DNA of 8,063 bases from an uncultured Oscillospiraceae bacterium (GTDB taxonomy: Bacteria > Bacillota > Clostridia > Oscillospirales > Oscillospiraceae). A program made the translations under genes and the position numbers. The DNA lies in assembly GCA_910584835.1 (NCBI GenBank), contig CAJUEG010000100.1, positions 1-8,063 of the forward strand, read 5' to 3'. Below are positions 1 to 4,495 of the stretch, piece by piece. The notes under the pieces were generated by a model that saw only the letters and a program-made list of their open reading frames with translations, made no database searches and had not been told where the DNA came from. Positions within the stretch are counted from its first letter, which is position 1. Each line of letters starts with the position of its first letter.

Positions 1-361
1 GGTCGTTGGTGAGCCGGGTGATGAGGGAGGAGGAGGAAAACCGGTCGATGTCCGCAAAGGAGAAGGACGCGATTTTTTCAAACTCCGCCTGGCGCAGGTT
101 GGCGCCCAGCCCCTGGGCGGCAAAGGTGGCGCACCGGGCGGCGTATCCGCCCACCACCGTGGCGACGAGGGCCACCGCCACCATCAGCGCCCCGGACTGC
201 CAGATCACCGTCATATTATTCCCCTCGATGCCCTGGTTGATGATCCGGGCCATGAGCAGGGGAAGGATCAGCTCGCAGGCCGTCTCCAGCACCACCAGCA
301 GCGGGGAGGCCACGGCGTAGCCCCTATATCCCTTGAGATAGGACGCAAGGCGTTTCAGCAA
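1..361 (-). CDS. ABC exporter, N-terminal membrane part (partial)
   Basis: About 120 codons of the N-terminus are visible; the rest lies beyond the left edge. The reading starts at TTG (359-361), with an AGGAAG ribosome binding site eight bases upstream, and stays open to the edge. The product begins MLKRLASYLKGYRGYAV, then has a hydrophobic segment with LLVVLETACELILPLLMARI, a second one around MVAVALVATVVGGYAA, and then LRQAEFEKIASFSFADIDRF and SSLITRLTND. This is the usual order of an ABC type-1 exporter transmembrane domain (MsbA/BmrA/LmrA type), where TM1, TM2 and the first cytoplasmic coupling region ending in SLxTRLTND come before the ATPase domain. The start overlaps the end of the marR gene by 7 bases, so the two are probably translationally coupled and under the repressor's control. 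Such genes often come as heterodimer pairs; the partner and the ATPase domain are not visible. Substrate unknown. Family call is firm, function (multidrug or toxicant efflux) is inferred. Confidence 0.88.
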   Translation of the reverse strand, partial: MLKRLASYLKGYRGYAVASPLLVVLETACELILPLLMARIINQGIEGNNMTVIWQSGALMVAVALVATVVGGYAARCATFAAQGLGANLRQAEFEKIASFSFADIDRFSSSSLITRLTND

Positions 362-885
362 AGGTCACACTTCCTTTCAAATAGGTCTTGGGGAGGCCCG
401 GGCGGTGGGCCCAGGGGGTCGGGGGGCGGTTCCTGCCGCCTGTTCCCGCCGATCTGGTACAGGTTTTCCAGCATCCGGGAGAGCAGCTGATCCGCCAGCG
501 CCCGCTCCTCGGGGGAAAAGCCGTGGTACATGTGCCCGTCCACCTGCCGGAAGGCGTCCATGCTCTGGGCGATGGCGTCCCGCCCCTTTTGGGTGATGGA
601 GATGCGGTTGCGGCGGGTGTCCCGCTGGTCGGTGCGGCGCTCCACATAGCCCTGCCGCTCCAGCACCTTCAGCGACGCGGCCACCGTGGGCGGCGCGCTG
701 TGGAGCTTGTCGGCCAGCTCCTTCTGGGTGGGGGCCCGGGCGGGATCGTCCGGGTAGGTGGACAGCTCCCACAAAAGCCGGGGAGAGCCCACATCCCTCA
801 CCCCCCGCCGGGCCAGCGCCGCCATACAGGCGTTGTGGTGGGCGCGCATGAGCTGCTGGAGCAAAAGGCCGGTTCGCTCGTCCAT
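355..885 (-). CDS. MarR-family transcriptional repressor
   Basis: A 176-residue winged-helix regulator. The start at 885 (MDERTGLLLQQLMRAH) is chosen because GGAGG lies eight bases upstream; in-frame ATGs further upstream fall in or before that site. Residues 53-101 form the winged HTH: TQKELADKLHSAPPTVAASL is the recognition region, LERQGYVERRTD follows, and the wing is DQRDTRRNRISIT with the Asp-x-Arg pattern of MarR proteins. Flanking N- and C-terminal helices would form the dimer interface. The C-terminus (about 152-165) is an unusual proline-rich stretch, PPPDPLGPPPGPP, and the protein ends in CDLC. The length is slightly above the usual 140-150 for the family because of this tail. The gene is first in an operon with an ABC exporter, and a palindrome at its own promoter suggests autorepression. 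The inducing ligand cannot be read from the sequence. Confidence 0.92.
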   Translation of the reverse strand: MDERTGLLLQQLMRAHHNACMAALARRGVRDVGSPRLLWELSTYPDDPARAPTQKELADKLHSAPPTVAASLKVLERQGYVERRTDQRDTRRNRISITQKGRDAIAQSMDAFRQVDGHMYHGFSPEERALADQLLSRMLENLYQIGGNRRQEPPPDPLGPPPGPPQDLFERKCDLC

Positions 886-907
886 AAAACTCCCCTCCAT
901 AATCGTT

Positions 908-930
908 CGCACACGAATGATTAGTGTGCG
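908..930. promoter_or_regulatory. Palindromic operator, probable MarR binding site
   Basis: The 23-bp sequence has outer arms CGCACAC (908-914) and GTGTGCG (924-930) and inner arms AAT (916-918) and ATT (920-922) around a central G. Ten of eleven base pairs are symmetrical. It lies four bases downstream of the -10 hexamer and covers the predicted start site, a typical place for a repressor to block initiation. That the neighbouring MarR protein binds here is inferred from position and symmetry. Confidence 0.72.
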
Positions 931-934
931 TACT

Positions 935-962
935 ATTTTACTCCGCCGGTTGGAAATGTCAA
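935..962 (-). promoter_or_regulatory. marR-ABC exporter promoter
   Basis: Reading leftward, a perfect -35 TTGACA (957-962) is followed after 16 bases by TAAAAT (935-940), one mismatch from the -10 consensus. The start site is predicted near 928, giving a leader of about 43 bases before the marR start codon at 885. Confidence 0.8.
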
Positions 963-1028
963 GGGGGAGGGCGTGAACAGTTTGTGAATTCCGCAGCGGG
1001 ACCGGCAGGAGAATTTTTTAATTCCCCC

Positions 1029-1057
1029 TTGACAAGCCGCGGCTTTCCTGTTACAAT
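1029..1057 (+). promoter_or_regulatory. tRNA-Gly promoter
   Basis: A perfect TTGACA (1029-1034) and TACAAT (1052-1057), one mismatch from consensus, are separated by 17 bases. The predicted start is near 1064, a few bases before the mature tRNA at 1071. This strength fits a stable-RNA gene. It points away from the marR promoter, with the two -35 boxes 66 bp apart. Confidence 0.85.
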
Positions 1058-1070
1058 CACCTTTGTTCAT

Positions 1071-1146
1071 GCGAGTGTAGCTCATCTGGTAGAGCGCCAC
1101 CTTGCCAAGGTGGAGGTAGCGAGTTCGAGCCTCGTCACTCGCTCCA
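1071..1146 (+). tRNA. tRNA-Gly (anticodon GCC)
   Basis: A full 76-base cloverleaf with encoded CCA. The acceptor stem is GCGAGTG (1071-1077) with CACTCGC (1136-1142), then discriminator T and CCA (1144-1146). The D arm is GCTC/GAGC with GGTA in the loop. The anticodon stem is CCACC/GGTGG around the loop TTGCCAA, giving anticodon GCC for glycine codons GGC and GGU. The variable loop has five bases, and the T arm is GCGAG-TTCGAGC-CTCGT with one G-U pair. It stands alone between its own promoter and terminator, with no tRNA cluster nearby. Confidence 0.97.
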
Positions 1147-1184
1147 AAAAAGCAAGGGCCGGTTACACCGGCCCTTGCTTTTTT
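1146..1184 (+). terminator. Intrinsic terminator of tRNA-Gly
   Basis: A perfect 18-bp inverted repeat (1146-1163 with 1167-1184) around the three-base loop TAC. The outer six pairs are A-T, so the hairpin ends in TTTTTT on the plus strand and, read the other way, also in six Ts. It begins at the last base of the tRNA CCA end. It could stop transcription from both directions and shield the tRNA unit. Confidence 0.9.
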
Positions 1185-1204
1185 GGAATCCGTGGGTGAT
1201 TTCA

Positions 1205-1376
1205 ATGCTCGGGCCGGCGAAGCCGCCCCTGCGCAATTCTCCGCCGCTGCGCGGCCGCGAATTTACGGCGCACTCGCGCCGCGGCCCAGAAGGGCCGTAG
1301 GCCGCGCCGCCGGAGCGGAAGCCGAAGCGGCGGCGTACCACCCGCGCCACAGGTATCTTGCCCAAGGGCTTGATAT
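1205..1376. repeat. GC-rich block of short inverted repeats, no gene seen
   Basis: This stretch holds no convincing gene. It is made of small hairpins: CGGCGC-ACTC-GCGCCG (1266-1281), directly followed by CGGCCC-AGAA-GGGCCG (1282-1297), then CGCCGCC (1305-1311) pairing with GGCGGCG (1329-1335), then an imperfect palindrome at 1354-1375 with arms TATC/GATA and GCCC/GGGC. ACAGGT (1349-1354) also complements ACCTGT (1381-1386) in the adjoining element. The density of hairpins suggests an intergenic repeat of the REP/BIME kind or the outer part of a larger composite repeat. Copy number cannot be judged from one window. Confidence 0.5.
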
Positions 1377-1377
1377 A

Positions 1378-1541
1378 AGAACCTGTATTCACAATCTCAA
1401 TACGCCGTCTGGGCGGGCCTTTTTCCGCCATGCTTCGTTCAATTTTCTTGCCATACACACAAGTATGCCCGCGAAAATTTGCCTCGCCTGACGGAAAAAT
1501 TCTTCGCCCATCCGGCATTTTCGGCTGTGAATACAGGTTCT
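1378..1541. repeat. 164-bp element with 16-bp terminal inverted repeats
   Basis: The left end AGAACCTGTATTCACA (1378-1393) is the exact reverse complement of the right end TGTGAATACAGGTTCT (1526-1541). The interior pairs in nested order: GCCG 1404-1407 with CGGC 1513-1516, GGGCG 1411-1415 with CGCCC 1505-1509, TTTTTCCG 1420-1427 with CGGAAAAA 1492-1499, AATTTTC 1441-1447 with GAAAATT 1473-1479, and CATAC 1452-1456 with GTATG 1463-1467. The whole unit could therefore fold as one long imperfect hairpin. There is no transposase and no clear target-site duplication in the flanks (TATA on the left, AAAT on the right). A miniature non-autonomous element or palindromic intergenic repeat is the best reading; a structured RNA is the alternative. 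Confidence 0.65.
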
Positions 1542-1545
1542 AAAT

Positions 1546-1688
1546 GACAAAGATAAAAACGCAACGCGCATCCTGTTGGGATGTGCCAGAGCCGGTAGGT
1601 AGCCCGGCCGTCTCGCCGCATCGGCGAGGTAAGTAACCTGCCCCTCCTGGGTTGTCCGTTCTTTGTCCATAACACATTTTCAGGAGGG
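1546..1688 (+). promoter_or_regulatory. Probable yjdF-type (azaaromatic-responsive) riboswitch leader
   Basis: The leader of the YjdF gene is highly structured. A closing stem GACAAAGA (1546-1553) with TCTTTGTC (1660-1667) encloses three hairpins: 1566-1573 with 1579-1586 (8 bp, one G-U), GCCGG 1591-1595 with CCGGC 1604-1608, and CTCGCCG 1612-1618 with CGGCGAG 1622-1628. CCCTCCTG (1642-1649) exactly complements CAGGAGGG (1681-1688), which contains the ribosome binding site, so it could hide it. The 3' strand of the closing stem lies in the loop of that alternative hairpin, so the two folds should compete. Riboswitches of the yjdF class are known to precede DUF2992/YjdF genes and to bind azaaromatic compounds. 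Class assignment rests on gene context and architecture, not on a covariance-model match. Confidence 0.75.
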
Positions 1689-1694
1689 ATCGTT

Positions 1695-2111
1695 ATGGAC
1701 GAGGCGAGCGGAAAACTGACGGTATTTTTTGAGGAGCCTTTCTGGGTAGGCGTATTTGAGCGGTTTTCAAACGGCAGGCTGTCCGTGTGCAAGGTCACGT
1801 TCGGAGCGGAGCCGAAAGACTGCCAGGTGTGGGATTTTATCCTCAGACACTACCACGAGTTGACGTTCAGCCCGGCGATTGAAACCGAGGTGAGGCAGGC
1901 CGCAGACAATCCGAAGCGCAGACAGCGCAGGGCCGGAGAGCAGCTGCGCACGTCAGGGGTGGGCACAAAGTCGCAGCAGGCGCTGCAGATGCAGCGGGAG
2001 GCAGCGAAAACCCGGCGGAAGCAAAGCGGCAGAGAGCGGCAGGAGGCCGAAAAACAGCGCCGGTTTGAACTGAGGCAGCAAAAGCGAAAGGCGAGGCACA
2101 AAGGTCATTGA
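1695..2111 (+). CDS. yjdF: YjdF family protein (DUF2992)
   Basis: A 138-residue protein starting at ATG 1695, eight bases after AGGAGG. The first 65 residues match the YjdF/DUF2992 pattern: KLTVFFEEPFWVGVFER (7-23), a beta strand pair around GRLSVCKVTFGAEPKD (27-42), and VWDFILRHYHELTFSPAI (45-62). The remainder (about 70-138) is strongly basic and rich in Gln, Arg, Lys and Glu, with no hydrophobic core, probably a helical or coiled, nucleic-acid-binding tail. No signal peptide or membrane segment is seen, so it is cytoplasmic. The biochemical role of YjdF is not established; its link to azaaromatic-sensing riboswitches suggests a part in tolerance to such compounds. It stands alone, facing argS, with a terminator after it. 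No clear promoter was found; it must lie in or before the inverted-repeat element at 1378-1541. Confidence 0.9.
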   Translation: MDEASGKLTVFFEEPFWVGVFERFSNGRLSVCKVTFGAEPKDCQVWDFILRHYHELTFSPAIETEVRQAADNPKRRQRRAGEQLRTSGVGTKSQQALQMQREAAKTRRKQSGRERQEAEKQRRFELRQQKRKARHKGH

Positions 2112-2135
2112 CCGCGCACTTCCCCAAAACAGCAG

Positions 2136-2184
2136 AAAGAGGGCAGAACAGGCCAAACGGCCCGCTCTGCCCTCTTTGTTTTTT
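2136..2184. terminator. Terminator shared by convergent yjdF and argS
   Basis: A 12-bp perfect stem AAAGAGGGCAGA (2136-2147) with TCTGCCCTCTTT (2166-2177), with an inner hairpin GGCC-AAAC-GGCC (2151-2162). On the plus strand it is followed by GTTTTTT, a good tail for yjdF. Read leftward it begins 8 bases after the argS stop and is followed by a weaker T-rich run, so it may serve both genes. Confidence 0.85.
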
Positions 2185-2185
2185 A

Positions 2186-3844
2186 TTACATGGATTCCGG
2201 CGCGGACACGCCCAGCAGGTCCAGGGCATTGCGCAGGGTCACCTTCAGCGCCATCACCAGGCCCACCCGCTGGTTGGTCAGCTCCGGGTCGTCGGGGTTG
2301 TTCACCCGGGACACGTTGTAGTAGCTGTGGTACAGCTTGACCAGCGACAGGATATAGTCGGCGATGAGGTTGGGCTTGCGCACCTTGGCGGCCTTGGCCA
2401 CGGTGGCGGGGAACTCGCCCATCATCTTGAGCAGCTGCAGCTCCTTCTCGTCGGTGAGCCGGTCATAGCTGTCCTCCCGGTGGAATTCCGGAATGTCCTT
2501 GTTCTTCAGGATGGAGCACATCCGGGAGTGGGCGTACTGGGCGTAGTACACGGGGTTGTCGTTGTCCTTGGCGGCGGCCTGCTTCATGTCAAAGTCCATC
2601 TGGGAGGAGATATCCTTGGACACGAAGAACCACCGGGCGGCGTCCACCCCCACGTCCTCGCACAGCTCCCGCAGGGTGATGGCGTTGCCGGTGCGCTTGG
2701 ACATCTTGACCTCTACGCCGTTTTCCACCATGCGCACCATCTGAATGAGGTCCACCGACAGCGACCCCTTGGGATAGCCCAGGGCGGTGAGGGCGGCCTG
2801 CATCCGGGTGACGTAGGAGTGGTGGTCGGCGCCCCACAGGTTCACCATCACGGGGTAGCCCCGCTCCACCTTGTAGACGTGGTTGGCGATATCGGGGGTG
2901 AGGTAGGACAGGGTGCCGTCGCTCTTGCGCAGCACGCGGTCCTTCTCGTCGCCATAGTCCGTGGTCTTGAGCCACAGGGCCCCGTCCTTCTCGTAGATCA
3001 GGCCCATCTCGTCCATCCGCTTGAGGCAGGCATTGATCCGCTCCATGTTGTTCTCATAGAAGAAGGTCTCGTGGATCCAGGACTGCATATGCACCCGGTA
3101 GAGCTCCAGGTCCTTCTCGATCTTCTTCAGCTCCCGGGTCTTGCCCTCCAGCATGAAGTACTCCAGCCGCTCCTTGGGGTCGGCGTCCAGCCACTTGTCC
3201 CCGTCCTGCCGGGCGATGTCGATGGCGATCTGCTTCACGTCGTCGGCGTGGTAGCCGTTCTCGGGCAGGGGGTACTCCTTGCCGAAATGCTCAAAATACC
3301 GGGAGATCAGCGACTCGCCCAGCATAACGATCTGGTTGCCGGCATCGTTGACGTAGAATTCCCGCAGCACGTCATATCCGCTCTTTTCCAGCAGGCGGCA
3401 GATGGCGTCCCCCCAGGCCGCGCCCCGGGCGTGGCCGCAGTGCAGGTCGCCGGTGGGGTTGGCGGACACCCACTCCACCAGGATGTGGACGCCCTCGCCG
3501 GAGTTGTTTTTGCCGTAATCGTCCCCGGCGTTCAGGATCTGGTTGATGAGGGCGGCCAGGGCGCCGCTCTTCAGCTTGAAGTTAATGAAGCCGGGCTTGG
3601 CCACGGTGATGGACTCGGCCTCGGGCAGCAGCTCCTGGAGCTTGTCCACAATGGGCGCGGCAATGTCCATGGGACTCTTGTGCAGCGTCTTGGCCAGCCT
3701 CATGGCCGCGCCGGTGGCGTAATCGCCCAACTTGGGGTCACGGGGAACCTCCACCGTCAGCACGTCGGGACCCAGCTCCAGGCCGTAGACATCCTGAAAT
3801 GCCCGGCTCACCGCGTCAAAAATTTTCTGCTCGAAATCGCTCAT
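2186..3844 (-). CDS. argS: Arginyl-tRNA synthetase
   Basis: A 552-residue class I aminoacyl-tRNA synthetase, normal length for bacterial ArgRS. It charges tRNA-Arg with arginine using ATP in the cytoplasm. The N-terminal Add-1 (tRNA D-loop recognition) domain covers about 1-105. The catalytic HIGH-type motif is HCGH at 135-138 within SANPTGDLHCGH. FYVNDAGNQ (163-171) and WGADHH (337-342) are typical active-site stretches. The second signature is KMSKR at 380-384 followed by TGNAITL. The DALR anticodon-binding domain begins near 430 (NPVYYAQYAHSR) and runs to the C-terminus, which ends in SM. The start is ATG 3844 with GGAGG ten bases upstream. It follows argR by 21 bp on the same strand, so the two are probably co-transcribed, which would link charging capacity to the arginine regulator. 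All catalytic motifs are intact. Confidence 0.98.
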   Translation of the reverse strand: MSDFEQKIFDAVSRAFQDVYGLELGPDVLTVEVPRDPKLGDYATGAAMRLAKTLHKSPMDIAAPIVDKLQELLPEAESITVAKPGFINFKLKSGALAALINQILNAGDDYGKNNSGEGVHILVEWVSANPTGDLHCGHARGAAWGDAICRLLEKSGYDVLREFYVNDAGNQIVMLGESLISRYFEHFGKEYPLPENGYHADDVKQIAIDIARQDGDKWLDADPKERLEYFMLEGKTRELKKIEKDLELYRVHMQSWIHETFFYENNMERINACLKRMDEMGLIYEKDGALWLKTTDYGDEKDRVLRKSDGTLSYLTPDIANHVYKVERGYPVMVNLWGADHHSYVTRMQAALTALGYPKGSLSVDLIQMVRMVENGVEVKMSKRTGNAITLRELCEDVGVDAARWFFVSKDISSQMDFDMKQAAAKDNDNPVYYAQYAHSRMCSILKNKDIPEFHREDSYDRLTDEKELQLLKMMGEFPATVAKAAKVRKPNLIADYILSLVKLYHSYYNVSRVNNPDDPELTNQRVGLVMALKVTLRNALDLLGVSAPESM

Positions 3845-3865
3845 AAAGCGTTCGCCTCCGTATTC

Positions 3866-4363
3866 TTATTGTTCGGCCGCTTCGGCGGCCCGTTTTTCCA
3901 CAATTCCCTTTTCACCCAGCAGCAGTTCCCGCAGGTCCCGGCACAGTGCCTGGGCGGACGCGCTGTCCTTGATGATGAGCAGAATGGTGTCGTTGCCGGC
4001 GATGGTGCCCACCAGGCCCTGCTCCTCCAGCTTGTCCGCGAAGGAGCCCACCGCGTGGGCCAGCCCCGGCATGGTCTTGATGACGATGATGTTTCCGGCC
4101 GCGTCGATGGACAGGGAGGCCAGCCGCGCGATATTCAGCAGCTTTCTGGCGTCGCTGCCCACGGCAGACGCGGGTTCCACCCCATAGCGGACGCCGCCGG
4201 GGCAGGGGAGCTTTACCAGGTTGAGCGCGTGAATGTCCCGGGACAGGGTGGCCTGGGTACACCGCACCCCCCGCGAGGCCAGCAGCTCCAGCAGCTGCTG
4301 CTGGGTGCCCACGTTCTGCCTGGAGATGAGTTCCAGGATCAGCTTCTGCCGGTCTGTTTTCAT
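3866..4363 (-). CDS. argR: Arginine repressor ArgR
   Basis: A 165-residue ArgR/AhrC-type regulator. With bound arginine these proteins form hexamers that repress arginine biosynthesis and often activate catabolism. The N-terminal winged HTH (1-70) has the family hallmark TQATLSRDI at 36-44. The C-terminal oligomerisation and arginine-binding domain (about 80-155) includes PGLAHAVGSFADKLE (99-113) and GTIAGNDTILLI (119-130). In the common GTIAGDDT motif the first Asp is here Asn (N124), in a segment that contacts arginine, so affinity may differ; the second Asp is kept. A short Ala/Glu-rich tail follows residue 155. The start is ATG 4363 with GGAGG eight bases upstream. It lies between the AraC-type regulator gene and argS, and has its own promoter with ARG-box-like repeats, which fits autoregulation. 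Confidence 0.96.
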   Translation of the reverse strand: MKTDRQKLILELISRQNVGTQQQLLELLASRGVRCTQATLSRDIHALNLVKLPCPGGVRYGVEPASAVGSDARKLLNIARLASLSIDAAGNIIVIKTMPGLAHAVGSFADKLEEQGLVGTIAGNDTILLIIKDSASAQALCRDLRELLLGEKGIVEKRAAEAAEQ

Positions 4364-4440
4364 CGGTCCTTCCTCCCCGCTCCGATAAAAGTTTCCGCAT
4401 TGGCCCTTCCTGTGGGCTTGCGGGTCGGAAAGGTCTTTTC

Positions 4441-4469
4441 AGTATACACCCTTCCGCCCCGCAATGCAA
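4441..4469 (-). promoter_or_regulatory. argR promoter
   Basis: Reading leftward, TTGCAT (4464-4469; four of six matches to the -35 consensus) and TATACT (4441-4446) are separated by 17 bases. The predicted start is near 4434, leaving a leader of about 70 bases to the argR ATG at 4363. The promoter sits just past the stop codon of the AraC-type gene, and no terminator lies between, so read-through from upstream is also possible. Confidence 0.65.
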
Positions 4470-4494
4470 TCATTTTTTTGCATGATTTTTGCAT
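4467..4494. promoter_or_regulatory. ARG-box-like operator at the argR promoter
   Basis: On the minus strand, bases 4467-4484 read CATGCAAAAAAATGATTG, agreeing with about 13 of 18 positions of the Bacillus-type ARG box as I recall it (CATGAATAAAAATKCAAK). The plus strand has a direct repeat TTTTTGCAT at 4475-4483 and 4486-4494, spaced 11 bp, one helical turn. The site overlaps the -35 hexamer, where a repressor would act. Binding by ArgR is inferred, and the match is imperfect. Confidence 0.5.
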
Positions 4495-4495
4495 A

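Noticed and set aside
388..924. Open frame on the plus strand opposite marR
   Set aside because: It is the complement of a firm MarR gene; the translation is Gly/Pro/Arg/Val-rich without domain features.
1135..1518. Possible small protein on the minus strand (contains MAEKGPPRRRIEIVNTGS)
   Set aside because: It runs through the inverted-repeat element, the GC-rich hairpins and the tRNA terminator. The low-complexity Arg/Gly composition suggests a spurious frame, though similar predicted proteins may be annotated elsewhere because the repeat is widespread.
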